Assembly (NCBI GenBank): GCA_965200765.1
Contig: OZ241380.1
Location: 3,038,001 to 3,102,000, forward strand
Direction: 5' to 3'
Origin: G965200765 sp965200765
GTDB taxonomy: Bacteria > Pseudomonadota > Gammaproteobacteria > Arenicellales > JAJDZL01
Length of the DNA: 64,000 bases
This document shows, piece after piece, positions 9,274-18,720 of this stretch. The notes beneath the pieces are model-generated. The model saw only the letters and a list, made by a program, of their open reading frames with translations. It was not told the origin of the DNA and ran no database searches. The position numbers and the translations under genes were made by a program. Each line of letters starts with the position of its first letter. The stretch's first letter is position 1.

Positions 9274-9513
9274 ATGGCAGAACCTCATATAGCACAGAAG
9301 GAACCTTACGGAATTGATTTGGCCCCCGGTGATTACTATTGGTGCAGATGTGGCCTGTCATCAAAACAGCCATTTTGTGACGGATCGCACAAGACAACTG
9401 ATTTCGAGCCAATGAAGGTGACCATCACCAAACAAAGCAAGTATTGGCTTTGCGGGTGTAAACGTACGAATAAGCAACCATTCTGTGATGGGACGCACAA
9501 TTCGCTTTCCTAG
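9274..9513 (+). CDS. CDGSH iron-sulfur protein (two motifs)
   Basis: A 79-aa protein with two CDGSH-type [2Fe-2S] binding motifs: CRCGLSSKQPFCDGSH and CGCKRTNKQPFCDGTH. Each supplies three Cys and one His. Tandem-motif bacterial CDGSH proteins are small soluble redox or cluster-carrier proteins of uncertain role. The ATG at 9274 has GGAGAG 6 bases upstream and gives the usual family length; the frame extends further 5' without conserved sequence. It appears to be a single-gene unit. Confidence 0.9.
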   Translation: MAEPHIAQKEPYGIDLAPGDYYWCRCGLSSKQPFCDGSHKTTDFEPMKVTITKQSKYWLCGCKRTNKQPFCDGTHNSLS

Positions 9514-9616
9514 TCGGAAAAGCGAGTTCAGGCAAGTCTTCGTTGCCGGCTTTCGGATCCTTCAATCGCAACAACGTAACATTGCACCTGTTGCGCCAAA
9601 TGTTTAGCAATTTCCA

Positions 9617-10615
9617 GTGCCAGTGAACCGCAATATTTCATTGGCACTCACGCCAGGAGATCCAGCTGGAATTGGTCCTGATCTGGCTATCGAACTTGCC
9701 AGGAAGGAGCAAGATTACAAAGTTGTCGCAATTTGCGACCGAAATTTGCTTGATGATCGGGCCAGGCAGTTGAACATGAATGTCCAGTTTGACGACTACA
9801 CTACTCTTGGTCGCAACGAAACGCAATTCCAAGTATTGCATGTTGACTGTGCGGTCAAACCAGTAGCCGGGCAACCGGACACACACAATGCCGATTATGT
9901 TCTGAAGACTCTCGACCGTGCGATTGACGGTTGCGTGAATCACGAGTTTGATGCGATGGTAACCGGCCCTGTCAGCAAAGAAGTCATATCGAAACACAGC
10001 TTTCCTTTCAGCGGTCACACGGAGTATATTGCGGCTAAAACAGAAACACCCCTACCAGTCATGCTATTGGCTACCGATCAATTGCGGGTCGCGCTTGCCA
10101 CGACGCATATTCCATTGTCGGAAGTGTCTTCAGCAATATCCTGCTCGCAACTCACTTCAGTCATTCAAATCCTGCATCGTGACTTGGTCCAAAAATTCGG
10201 AATATCCTCTCCAAGAATTTCTGTTTGCGGACTGAATCCTCATGCCGGCGAAGGTGGCACCATGGGCACGGAAGAATTGGAGACCATCATCCCCGCAATT
10301 GAATCATGCCAACGAGAAGGGTTGAACATTGAAGGACCGATTCCGGCAGATACGGCCTTTACACAACAAAATTTATCCGGTTGTGATGCAGTTCTTGCCA
10401 TGTACCACGATCAGGGCTTGCCAGTGATCAAGCACAATGCGTTTGGCAATGTTGTGAATATCACATTGGGCCTGCCAATCATTCGCACAAGTGTGGATCA
10501 CGGTACTGCTTTCGATTTGGCGGGCACGGGCAAAGCAAATCCCGGAAGTCTCCTTGCAGCCGTTCAAGCTGCAGTACATCTTGTTACTCAAAGCCACGTT
10601 GCGAATCATGGCTAG
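9617..10615 (+). CDS. pdxA: 4-hydroxythreonine-4-phosphate dehydrogenase PdxA
   Basis: Vitamin B6 pathway enzyme that oxidises 4-phosphohydroxy-L-threonine with NAD+. Recognised by SLALTPGDPAGIGPDL at the N-terminus, the metal-binding GHTEYIA segment, LNPHAGEGG, MYHDQGLPVIK and the active-site stretch ITLGLPIIRTSVDHGTAFD. At 332 aa it is full length. The GTG at 9617 is the likely start, with a second GTG 6 bases later. It overlaps rsmA by 8 bp, a gammaproteobacterial arrangement in which apaG often follows; apaG is absent here. Confidence 0.96.
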   Translation: MPVNRNISLALTPGDPAGIGPDLAIELARKEQDYKVVAICDRNLLDDRARQLNMNVQFDDYTTLGRNETQFQVLHVDCAVKPVAGQPDTHNADYVLKTLDRAIDGCVNHEFDAMVTGPVSKEVISKHSFPFSGHTEYIAAKTETPLPVMLLATDQLRVALATTHIPLSEVSSAISCSQLTSVIQILHRDLVQKFGISSPRISVCGLNPHAGEGGTMGTEELETIIPAIESCQREGLNIEGPIPADTAFTQQNLSGCDAVLAMYHDQGLPVIKHNAFGNVVNITLGLPIIRTSVDHGTAFDLAGTGKANPGSLLAAVQAAVHLVTQSHVANHG

Positions 10616-11390
10616 AAAGTATGATCGACCGCCGCTGGGGCAACATTTTCTGACTGATGAACAGGTCATTGACGAAATGATTGCTTTCATCAATCCGAAA
10701 CCGGAGATTCCAATGGTAGAAATCGGGCCGGGTCGAGGTGCATTGACTCAAAGACTTTGCAACCGGGTGGTAAACTTTCATGTCATTGAAATTGACAAAA
10801 ATCTGGTTCAGGCACTTGTTCGCGAATTCGATTCAACAGTGTTCACAGTGCATCATGCGGATGCATTGAAATTCGACTACTCGGCAATACACCGGGAAAA
10901 AGAATCGATCCGAGTTGTGGGCAATCTGCCTTATTCCATTTCTGCACCACTGATTCTCAGGTTTGTTGGTATCAGGAAGTGGATTCAGGACTTGTGTTTC
11001 ATGGTTCAAAAAGAAGTTGCAGACCGATTGACTGCAGCTTGCGGAACAAAAAAATACGGTCGCCTGACCGTATCCGTAAAACAGGCCATGACGGTAGACA
11101 AGATTCTTGATATAGCACCCGAGTCTTTTACGCCGCCGCCGAAAGTGCAGTCTTCGATCGTCTACATGAAGCCAAAATCGGGTGAAAGCATGGACGAAAG
11201 TGTGCACACAGCGTTTGCACATCTTGTACGCATGGCCTTTGGTTCCCGCCGAAAAGTCGTGCGAAATTCTCTTGCAACCCTTGTTGGAGAAGATATTTTT
11301 GAACAAGCAGGGATTGACTCCGGCAAGCGGGCAGAAGATCTCACAGTTGAGCAATATGAACAACTTGCTAAACTGATATCTGCAAATTGA
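10608..11390 (+). CDS. rsmA: 16S rRNA dimethyladenosine transferase RsmA (KsgA)
   Basis: Dimethylates the two adjacent adenines near the 3' end of 16S rRNA during small-subunit maturation. Motifs: LGQHFLTDEQVI at the start, VEIGPGRGALTQRL for SAM binding, the catalytic NLPYSIS, and a C-terminal basic helical domain with AFGSRRKVVRNSL. 260 aa, the normal length. The ATG at 10608 lies inside the end of pdxA, implying translational coupling; longer in-frame versions add only pdxA antiframe sequence. Confidence 0.96.
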   Translation: MARKYDRPPLGQHFLTDEQVIDEMIAFINPKPEIPMVEIGPGRGALTQRLCNRVVNFHVIEIDKNLVQALVREFDSTVFTVHHADALKFDYSAIHREKESIRVVGNLPYSISAPLILRFVGIRKWIQDLCFMVQKEVADRLTAACGTKKYGRLTVSVKQAMTVDKILDIAPESFTPPPKVQSSIVYMKPKSGESMDESVHTAFAHLVRMAFGSRRKVVRNSLATLVGEDIFEQAGIDSGKRAEDLTVEQYEQLAKLISAN

Positions 11391-11405
11391 TTTGGAATTC
11401 TTGTC

Positions 11406-11984
11406 TTGCTGACGAAACTGAAATTATTGTTTTCAAGTGTTGCTGTTGCAACTTTGCTTGCCAGTGTTTCCCCGGCTTGGGCGACCTACTTTGACTGCAG
11501 CGTCGTGTACGACGAGTTTGATCAATTGATGATGGGACAGTTTCTGGTTGACCCGGAACGCTACGTATCTACATTGAGTTCCCTGATTTCCAGACCGGAG
11601 CATCTGGAATTTCAAACCAGAGAATTCAAGCTTCGCTCCGAAAGAGAAAATGCAGGGATTGCCGTATTTCGCACAAATCGGAATGCAAGCGGCAAGATGA
11701 TTTTTTACTGGCAGGAAAGAGTTTGGGATGAGCGAATTCCACTTGTTCTTGACGAAATCATTACATTCGGACGAGTTGAAGATGGTTACGCGCCGGTTCT
11801 AAGTGGACCGACCTATGTGACAGCCGGTTTCGCAGTTGATCTGGACAAAGCCGAGGTGGTTGAGCTGGATAATCCGGATGCGGACATTACTTACGTGTTT
11901 GAAGACGGAAACTATGTGATTGAAGCAATCAATCCGGCCCAGGTGTACTTTCCAATTCAATCCTTGTGCCACAAAGTTCAGTAG
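11406..11984 (+). CDS. Exported hypothetical protein
   Basis: A 192-aa protein with a clear Sec signal peptide (KLKLLFSSVAVATLLASVSPAWA, cleavage after AWA). The mature part is acidic, with alternating short hydrophobic strands and only two Cys (CSVVYDEF and SLCHKVQ), which could pair in the periplasm. I do not recognise a family. It begins with TTG 15 bp after rsmA and may be co-transcribed with pdxA-rsmA. The coding call rests on the signal peptide and length. Confidence 0.65.
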   Translation: MLTKLKLLFSSVAVATLLASVSPAWATYFDCSVVYDEFDQLMMGQFLVDPERYVSTLSSLISRPEHLEFQTREFKLRSERENAGIAVFRTNRNASGKMIFYWQERVWDERIPLVLDEIITFGRVEDGYAPVLSGPTYVTAGFAVDLDKAEVVELDNPDADITYVFEDGNYVIEAINPAQVYFPIQSLCHKVQ

Positions 11985-12049
11985 TTTGGCGACCGGCTGA
12001 GGACAGAATGCTCAAGACAATTACTGTAATGATCTGAAAGGAGTGAACG

Positions 12050-13081
12050 CTATACGATATGAAGGAAGTACTCGTATCCCCAGCCGACAAAAAGCGAACC
12101 AACTACCGCAACCGCTACGTACAGCACAAAAGTCTTGGCCCTGAGCACCGGAAAAATCGCCAAAGCTCCCCAGACACTCACGATGCTTCCCGAAACCATA
12201 AAAGCCATTGCGGCCCCTTGCGACATGCCGAATTCGATTAATCCTCTGGTTAGCGGTAGTCCGACATAGCCGTCTACGTAGGCCGGCGAACCAACAAAAA
12301 CCGCGACTGGCACCGCCCACCACTCTTGCCCGACATAGTCGGCCAGCGCATCAGGTTGCAATAATTCCTGTAGCATGTGTTCAACGATAAAGGCCAACAG
12401 CATGCAACTGACGACCAGTTGTGTCATCTTGATGCATTCTTGCCAAAATCGCACCCTTCGTCTGCGGTCGCGCCAAATTCGCGCCGAATAATCTGGCGGA
12501 GTTGAACTGGCGGACTTGACCCGCATGGTATTGACCGCTCCCATCCGCACCGGTGATTTTACCCAGGTCGAATTACTCAGACATGCGACTACGATACCGC
12601 CCAACAAGCCGATCGAGAATGCTGAAATGGCTTTGCCAATTGCAAATTCAAAACCAAGAAGCGCAGCCGTCGCTGCAATCATGATCGGGTCAGTAACCGG
12701 TGATGCAAGCCAGAAAGCAATTACAGGTGCTGGCGGTACCCTGGCCATCAGCAGTCCCACCATGAGCGGAATCAGGCAAAAACCGCATATCGGGGACAAT
12801 GAACCCACTGCCGAAGCAATCAAGATTGCAGTTGGCAAATGGCCTTCAAAGGCCTGTTTGATCAGTCCGCTTGCACCGCTAGCATTGACCCACGCGCCGA
12901 ACAGCACACCTGCTGACACTAGCGGTGCCATTTGAATCATGCTGACAGTTACAAATTTTACGGCCTCGTAAAACCAGCTTGGCCAAAAAAGCCAGGCCAG
13001 TACGCAGGTAGCAATCGCCAGAAAAGTCCAGCTATGCGTATTGCCAAGCCATCTGCCGGCACTTCTTGCAACAGCGATCAT
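12050..13081 (-). CDS. ArsP_1/YraQ-type predicted permease (copy 1)
   Basis: A 343-aa inner-membrane protein with 8 or so membrane helices of the predicted permease family that includes YraQ and ArsP-like exporters. It contains the family's central loop SPICGFCLIPLMVGLL with a conserved Cys, and LASPVTDPIMIAATAALLG. The second half has VGSPAYVDGYVGLPLTRGLIE. The paralog at 13215-14243 is collinear over the whole length, so this is a tandem duplication. The substrate is not known; relatives have been linked to metal or metalloid export. No regulator or metal-binding partner is adjacent. Confidence 0.8.
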   Translation of the reverse strand: MIAVARSAGRWLGNTHSWTFLAIATCVLAWLFWPSWFYEAVKFVTVSMIQMAPLVSAGVLFGAWVNASGASGLIKQAFEGHLPTAILIASAVGSLSPICGFCLIPLMVGLLMARVPPAPVIAFWLASPVTDPIMIAATAALLGFEFAIGKAISAFSIGLLGGIVVACLSNSTWVKSPVRMGAVNTMRVKSASSTPPDYSARIWRDRRRRVRFWQECIKMTQLVVSCMLLAFIVEHMLQELLQPDALADYVGQEWWAVPVAVFVGSPAYVDGYVGLPLTRGLIEFGMSQGAAMAFMVSGSIVSVWGALAIFPVLRAKTFVLYVAVAVVGSLFVGWGYEYFLHIV

Positions 13082-13214
13082 ATTGTCTGTTTTTCAAATT
13101 CTTTATTGCGTACCTTGCAATTGCTACTGCGAAAGTACGAAGCACAAAACAACAATTATTGTTTCATTTCCACTAAAGACTTTTTAATATTTTGTAAGAA
13201 TACGCATTTGCTGT

Positions 13215-14243
13215 TCAGGAAACCGCCAGTTCATAGCCCCAGCCGACCAGCAAAGAACCTGCTACCGCCAAGAGCAAGTAGAGCAGGAAAGGCTTGGCCC
13301 GCAGGACCGGAAAAATTGCCATGGCACCCCAAATACTGACGATGCCGCCGGATACAAGAAACGCCATGGCCGCGCCCCATGACATGCCGTGGTCAATCAA
13401 ACCCCGAGTCAACGGCAATGCCGCATAACCGTCCAGATAGGCCGGCGCACCTACAAATACCGAAATCGGAACTGACCACCAGTTTTCGCTGCCCAGGTAC
13501 GCCGTAAGTGCTTCAGGTTGCAACCATTGATGCAACAATCTTTCTGCAATAAATGCCAACCCGAGGCACAATGCAACCAGCTTTGTCATGGACCAAACTT
13601 CTTTCTTGAACTGTTGCCATCGAGCATCATTCTTCCAGATCTTTGCCATGAACTCTATTTTGCTGCAGGACGATGCTGAACAATTCATTGTCGCCGCATA
13701 GCGAGGTCGAAGCGGCGATTCAGTCCAGGACGATTTACGCAGCATTACGCAAAACAGGCCGCCAAGCATTCCGATTGCAAAGGCAGCAACAGTCTTGCCG
13801 AGTGCGAACGGCAACCCGAGCACTCCGGCCGTTGCTGCAAACAAGGCGGGGTCAGTGATGGGAGAGGAAAGCCAAAAAGCGATTACAGGAGCGGTTGGCA
13901 CTCCGCTCGCAAGCAAACCAACCATAAGCGGCAGAACACACAGGCCGCATACGGGTGTTATCGCACCAATAAACGAAGCCAGAAAAATAGAAGCGGCAAG
14001 TCGCCCTTCAAAAACCTTTCGTATTGTTTCGCCGGCTCCACTCGCATTTACCCAGGCGGAAAGCAGTATTCCCGGAATTACCAGTGGTGCAATTTTTTTC
14101 AGATTGGCCAAGGTGAACTGCGCGGTTTCGTAGGTCCATTCAGGCCAAAATTGCCAGACTGACGCGCAAACCAACAGTGCAAGCAATGCCCAATAGTATT
14201 TTCGATTTTGCCAAAATTTTGCTTGGCTTACCAACTCATTCAT
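13215..14243 (-). CDS. ArsP_1/YraQ-type predicted permease (copy 2)
   Basis: Paralog of the protein at 12050-13081, with the same loops: TPVCGLCVLPLMVGLLASG, LSSPITDPALFAATAGVLG and VGAPAYLDGYAALPLTRGLID. 342 aa from the ATG at 14243, which lies 19 bp after the ubiB stop. A longer in-frame start at 14300 would run into ubiB and adds non-conserved residues. Two similar but diverged copies side by side may form a heteromer or handle different substrates. Function not known. Confidence 0.8.
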   Translation of the reverse strand: MNELVSQAKFWQNRKYYWALLALLVCASVWQFWPEWTYETAQFTLANLKKIAPLVIPGILLSAWVNASGAGETIRKVFEGRLAASIFLASFIGAITPVCGLCVLPLMVGLLASGVPTAPVIAFWLSSPITDPALFAATAGVLGLPFALGKTVAAFAIGMLGGLFCVMLRKSSWTESPLRPRYAATMNCSASSCSKIEFMAKIWKNDARWQQFKKEVWSMTKLVALCLGLAFIAERLLHQWLQPEALTAYLGSENWWSVPISVFVGAPAYLDGYAALPLTRGLIDHGMSWGAAMAFLVSGGIVSIWGAMAIFPVLRAKPFLLYLLLAVAGSLLVGWGYELAVS

Positions 14244-14262
14244 AGTCGGATTATAGTTTGCA

Positions 14263-15890
14263 TCAATCGTCGTCGGATTTTCTCGGCCAAGCTGCTGCAA
14301 AAAATCCGGTCGTCACAATCAATGCAATGAAGAACAAAAGATTTCCAGGATAGAATACCCAAGTCATCGCTGTAATCACAGCTGAACCGACACCCAGCAA
14401 TGCAAAAACTACGCGGCGGTATACAGTTTCAATCTTGCTGGCAGAACCAACGCTTTTACCGCTTTGGGTTTGGTTTTCTCGAATGTTTGTCAGAACCTCA
14501 TGGGCAAGTTGCGGCAGTTCTGGCATTGATGCGAGCCAGTATGGCGCTTCGGACCTGATTTTGTTCATCGTGCTTTGCACACTGTACTTTTCACGAACCC
14601 ATTTCTCTATGTGTGGCTTGCCGGTCGTCCACAGGTCGAGTTCCGGATGGAGCATGCGCGCCAGGCCTTCCAGATTCAGAAATGTTTTTTGAAACAGCAA
14701 TAGCTGAGGTTGCATCGGAATACCGAATTCACGAGCTGTGCGAAACAACCGGCCCAGCAGATTTGCAAATGAAATCTCGCCAACCGACTTGTCGAATATT
14801 GGTTCCATTACTGTGCGAATTCCAATTTCGAATTGCTCGATGTCAACATTTCGCGGTGCCCATCCTGCTCGCAAATGTGCTTCCGCGACCGTGCGATAAT
14901 CGCGTCGGAGTATCGCCATCAGATTTTCTGCAAGGTAATGCCGGTCCGTGGCCGTCAGTGTACCCATGATTCCGAAGTCAACAATGACGAATTGACCCTG
15001 AGGCGAAACAAATATATTTCCCGGGTGAAGGTCGCCGTGAAAGAAGCCATCGTGAAACGCCTGCTCAAAGAAAAGTCCTACTCCATTTTCCGCCAGCAAC
15101 TGAAGGTCAATTCCCGCCTGGCGTAACTGTTGAACATCGCGAATTGGAATGCCACCGACCTTCTCCATCACCATAACTGCGGAAGAGGTGAATTCCCAAT
15201 ACACCCTTGGTACCTGAATTCTTTCTTCGTTCTCAAAACTTGCCCGAAATCGACTGGCATTCGCGGATTCAATCATCAAATCCAGTCCATTGCGCAAAGT
15301 ATGTTCGTATGCGTGCACCAGTTCTACTGCGCGATACATGCCCGAATTTGGCCAAACTCGCATAAACAGTCTGGCCAGCATGTACAGCAATTTGATATCG
15401 CGGTCGATTTCTGCCTCTATGCCCGGACGTAAAACTTTGACTACCACATCTTCACCGCTCAACAGCCTGGCGGCATGCACTTGTGCAACAGAAGCGGACG
15501 CAATTGATTCCTCCTTGAATTCAGTGAATACATCACCAATGGGGGACCCCAAAGATTTTTCTACAATCTCGCGAGCTTCGGCACCTTTGAACGGTGGTAC
15601 CTGATCCTGCAGCAGATTCAGTTCCTGGATCACATCATCCGGAAATATGTCGGGTCTGGTGGACATGATCTGTCCAAATTTGATAAAAATTGGTCCCAGT
15701 TCCTGCAGGGCATCCCGTAAACAGACTCCTCTGCTAGCAGCCGCGATATCGCGTCGGGTTCTGAACAGCAATTTGAGCAAGAAACGAAAAACACGCAATT
15801 TCGTGTAGTTTTGAGATACTCGTCCAAACCGTGTCGCCGACATACCCGGGCAATTTGGAACAGTCGCTTGAGATGACTTGCAAAATTCAT
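14263..15890 (-). pseudogene. ubiB: UbiB kinase-like protein, apparent frameshift near the 5' end
   Basis: ABC1/ADCK-type atypical kinase needed for ubiquinone synthesis. Motifs: IKFGQIMSTRPDIFP (KxGQ), HGDLHPGNIFV, VDFGIMG, and two C-terminal membrane helices (FALLGVGSAVITAMTWVF, LLFFIALIVTTGFFAA). The true start is the ATG at 15890, which overlaps the ubiJ stop (ATGA) and encodes the family N-terminus MNFASHLKRLFQIARVCRRH-GLDEYLK. That frame then breaks; the rest of the protein is in the -1 frame from about 15812. One extra A in the CTCAAAACTAC run at about 15806-15816 would join them as GLDEYLKNYTKLR. Either an assembly error or a real mutation; the remaining 500 codons are intact, which favours an error or a recent event. 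Confidence 0.85.
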
Positions 15891-16522
15891 TTCTTGTCCT
15901 TGCGCACCAATCGGTCAATTCGTTTTTCAATTCGGTCGACATCAGCTTTGAGTGAATCGACACCATCCATGAATTTCCCGACGCGTTCGCGCGACGGAAT
16001 CAATTGAGTTTTGTCTTCAAGCACTGTCCGTATTTGTGTTTGCAAAGGAGAATCCTTGTGCATCAGGTTTTCTTGGCCCCAACGCAATGCGTTGCCGAAC
16101 GTTCGGGCAGGTACGTCACCAATTTTCTGTGCAAGTGCTTCTTCCCAGTCGAAGTCTGCTCGTCTGAACAGTCGATAAATGTTTTGCGCCAGAGACATAT
16201 CTCCGGTTACTTTCAAGTGTTCCAAATCCATGGAACTGCCCATGGAAGTTCGCACTGATTTCATAAAGTCGGCAAGTCGTCCGCTGATTTGCAAATCGCC
16301 TTTACGTTCGTGGCCCGGAGTCACAAAAACTTCACCAGTCTGAATTTCAAGCTCCATCTCGACTCGTAGATCTGTTATTTCAATTTGAACAATCTTTCCT
16401 ACCATGCCGGCAACTTCGGATTTGATTGATGCGTCTTGTGCCAGTACAAGATTCAGTGATTTCTCCAAAGACTGACAAAGAGAAAAAGCAAGCATGCGGG
16501 AAAATGAGCTCGTTGATGTCAC
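15887..16522 (-). CDS. ubiJ: Ubiquinone biosynthesis accessory factor UbiJ
   Basis: A 211-aa SCP2-type lipid-binding protein that helps hold ubiquinone intermediates for the Ubi enzyme complex. The SCP2 fold covers about residues 15-110 (hydrophobic strands and GDLQISGRLADFM), followed by GDMSLAQNIYRLFRRADFDWEE, a UbiJ signature. A C-terminal coiled coil is rich in Asp, Lys and Arg (VDSLKADVDRIEKRIDRLVR). It lies 11 bp after ubiE, and its stop overlaps the ubiB start by 4 bp: the classic ubiE-ubiJ-ubiB operon. Confidence 0.93.
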   Translation of the reverse strand: MTSTSSFSRMLAFSLCQSLEKSLNLVLAQDASIKSEVAGMVGKIVQIEITDLRVEMELEIQTGEVFVTPGHERKGDLQISGRLADFMKSVRTSMGSSMDLEHLKVTGDMSLAQNIYRLFRRADFDWEEALAQKIGDVPARTFGNALRWGQENLMHKDSPLQTQIRTVLEDKTQLIPSRERVGKFMDGVDSLKADVDRIEKRIDRLVRKDKK

Positions 16523-16533
16523 TCCACTCGCCT

Positions 16534-17289
16534 TCAGGTTTTTCTTCCAATATGAATCGCAACAATGCCACCGGCCAGGTTGTGGTACTCCACGCGTTCA
16601 AATCCGGCATCCGCCATCATGTCCGCCAGTGTTTCCTGGTCCGGGTGTCTGCGAATCGATTCAACCAGATACTGATAGCTCTCCCGATCGTTCAACACCC
16701 ATTGTCCCAGGCGCGGAATCACATTGAAGGAGTATGCATCATACAGTTTTTCCAGTACCGGAATGACCGGTTTGGAAAATTCCAGGATCAACACGCGACC
16801 GCCGATTTGCACCACATCGAACATTGACTCCAGTGCCTTGTCAATGCGCGTTACATTGCGCAGTCCAAAAGAAATCACAACAACATCAAAACTGTTCGAT
16901 GCAAATGACAAATTCTGTGCGTCTGATTGCACGCAACTGATGTTGCCAACATAGCCGTGATCAATCAAACGGTCTTGTCCGATTTTCAGCATTGAACTGT
17001 TCACATCTGTCAAGACGAGTCGACCCTTGTCGCCCAATCTTGCCGCGAGTGCCAAAGAAAGATCCCCGGTGCCACCGGCTACATCGAGTACGCAACTGTT
17101 TCTGCGAATGCCGCTATACGCCACTGCAATTTTTTTCCAAATTCGATGAATACCGAACGACATCAGGTCGTTCATCAAATCGTATCGATTGGAAACCGAG
17201 TGAAATACTTGATCAACAAGTCTGGTTTTTTCGGTTTCGCTGACCTTGCGAAAACCGAATGATGTAGTTGAGCTGTTTTCCTTGTTCAC
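16534..17289 (-). CDS. ubiE: Ubiquinone/menaquinone C-methyltransferase UbiE
   Basis: SAM-dependent C-methyltransferase of the quinone pathway. Motifs: VFHSVSNRYDLMNDLMSFGIHRIWK, in which RYDLMNDLMS is a family signature; VLDVAGGTGDLSLALA for SAM binding; and YQYLVESIRRHPDQETLADM near the end. 251 aa is the normal length. First of the three ubi genes; it starts 13 bp downstream of the DUF971 gene. Confidence 0.96.
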   Translation of the reverse strand: MNKENSSTTSFGFRKVSETEKTRLVDQVFHSVSNRYDLMNDLMSFGIHRIWKKIAVAYSGIRRNSCVLDVAGGTGDLSLALAARLGDKGRLVLTDVNSSMLKIGQDRLIDHGYVGNISCVQSDAQNLSFASNSFDVVVISFGLRNVTRIDKALESMFDVVQIGGRVLILEFSKPVIPVLEKLYDAYSFNVIPRLGQWVLNDRESYQYLVESIRRHPDQETLADMMADAGFERVEYHNLAGGIVAIHIGRKT

Positions 17290-17302
17290 GAGTTGCGTGC
17301 TT

Positions 17303-17677
17303 TCAATGGATTACTTCCTTGCGCTGGTAGCCGACTTCTTGCAAACGGTCCAGATACGACTGCCAATACTGTTGCTGATTGGTGCCAAGTTCATACAGCA
17401 AATCCCAAGAGTAGATGCCGGTATCGTGGCCGTCGCTGAATCTCAGTACAACCGCATAATTTCCTACCGGTTCAATGCCGATGATATTGACAGCTTCCTT
17501 GCCGTACTGCAAAACCTGCTGACCGGGTCCATGTCCCTGAACTTCGGCGGATGGAGAATATACGCGCAAGTATTCACAACTCAGTTGAAACGTCTCACCA
17601 TTGTCGAAACTGACTTCCAGCAGTCGCGACTTTTGATGCAACTTGATTCCAGTCGGCCGGGTTCGGTGCATTGCCAT
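17303..17677 (-). CDS. DUF971 protein (GBBH-like N-terminal domain)
   Basis: A 124-aa protein of the DUF971 family, similar to the small N-terminal domain of gamma-butyrobetaine hydroxylase. Features: PTGIKLHQKSRLLEVSFDNGE at the N-terminus, LSCEYLRVYSPSAEVQGHGPG in the middle and FSDGHDTGIYSWDLLYELG at the end. DUF971 proteins are often encoded beside ubiE or in iron-sulfur contexts; no enzymatic role is known for the stand-alone form. It is tightly packed between hemB (7 bp) and ubiE (13 bp). Confidence 0.9.
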   Translation of the reverse strand: MAMHRTRPTGIKLHQKSRLLEVSFDNGETFQLSCEYLRVYSPSAEVQGHGPGQQVLQYGKEAVNIIGIEPVGNYAVVLRFSDGHDTGIYSWDLLYELGTNQQQYWQSYLDRLQEVGYQRKEVIH

Positions 17678-17684
17678 CTTTCTG

Positions 17685-18680
17685 TCAGGTGAGCCATTTG
17701 ACGACTCGTTCCGAGAAATAACTCAGAACTCCGTCGGCACCGGCGCGCTTGAATGCAATCATTGCTTCAAGAATTGTGCCTTTTTCGTCCAGATAACCTT
17801 GTTGAATCGCGGCCATCAGCATGGAGTACTCGCCACTTACCTGATACGCGAATGTAGGTACCTGCAACTCGCTTTTCACCCGTCGAATAATATCCAAATA
17901 CGGCATTCCCGGTTTTACCATGACCATGTCTGCGCCTTCTTCAATGTCCAGTGCCGCTTCGCGTACGGCTTCATCCGAATTGGCCGTATCCATTTGATAG
18001 GTTCGCTTGTCTTTCCCGCCCAAGTTGGAAGAAGATCCGACTGCACCGCGAAACGGACTATAGAATACAGAGGCATATTTTGCCGAATAGGCCATAATTC
18101 GTACATCGGGATAGCCGTTTTCTTCCAATGCTTTACGAATCACTCCGATTCGGCCATCCATCATGTCAGACGGCGCAACAATAGATACTCCGGCTGCCGC
18201 TTGCGCCAAGGCTTGCAGGACAAGAACTTCAAGTGTCGTGTCGTTTTCAACATATCCTTCGTTGTTGGTCAAACCATCATGGCCGTCCAGTGTGTACGGA
18301 TCCAGTGCCACATCGGCCATGACACCGATTTCAGGGACCTGGGTGCGTATTTCCGATATCGCGCGTTGAACCAGTCCGCCCGGGTTGTAGGCTTCTTCAG
18401 CATATTTGCTTTTTTTCTCATCCGGTACCAGCGGAAACAGGGCCACTGCGGGAATATTCAAGTCCCGCAAATGCTTTGCTTTTTCCACTAGCAGGTCAAT
18501 GCTCAGTCGCTCTGTACCGGGCATGGCTTCCACTTCGCTACGCTGACTCGCACCTTCGATGACGAACAGCGGCTGAATGAAATCGGCCGGTGTCAAAACC
18601 GATTCACGCATCATCGCACGGCTGAATTCATCATGCCGCATGCGTCGCATTCGAGTAGTCGGAAATTTTCCGGTTGCCAT
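17685..18680 (-). CDS. hemB: Delta-aminolevulinic acid dehydratase HemB
   Basis: Joins two 5-aminolevulinate molecules to porphobilinogen in heme synthesis. The substrate-binding lysines are in MAYSAKYASVFYSPFRGAVG and MVMVKPGMPYLDI. The metal site reads VALDPYTLDGHDG, with Asp where zinc-dependent enzymes have Cys, so this is the Cys-less magnesium/potassium type. 331 aa, full length. It lies 40 bp downstream of adk and heads the DUF971-ubiEJB series. Confidence 0.96.
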   Translation of the reverse strand: MATGKFPTTRMRRMRHDEFSRAMMRESVLTPADFIQPLFVIEGASQRSEVEAMPGTERLSIDLLVEKAKHLRDLNIPAVALFPLVPDEKKSKYAEEAYNPGGLVQRAISEIRTQVPEIGVMADVALDPYTLDGHDGLTNNEGYVENDTTLEVLVLQALAQAAAGVSIVAPSDMMDGRIGVIRKALEENGYPDVRIMAYSAKYASVFYSPFRGAVGSSSNLGGKDKRTYQMDTANSDEAVREAALDIEEGADMVMVKPGMPYLDIIRRVKSELQVPTFAYQVSGEYSMLMAAIQQGYLDEKGTILEAMIAFKRAGADGVLSYFSERVVKWLT

Positions 18681-18720
18681 CTGCTACAGTTCCGGCTGAT
18701 TGATTTGCAAGTGACTCAAT

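Noticed and set aside
15800..15820. Programmed -1 frameshifting in ubiB
   Set aside because: The site has only four As (CTCAAAACTAC), not a standard slippery heptamer, and ubiB is not known to be made by frameshifting. A lost base or sequence error is simpler.
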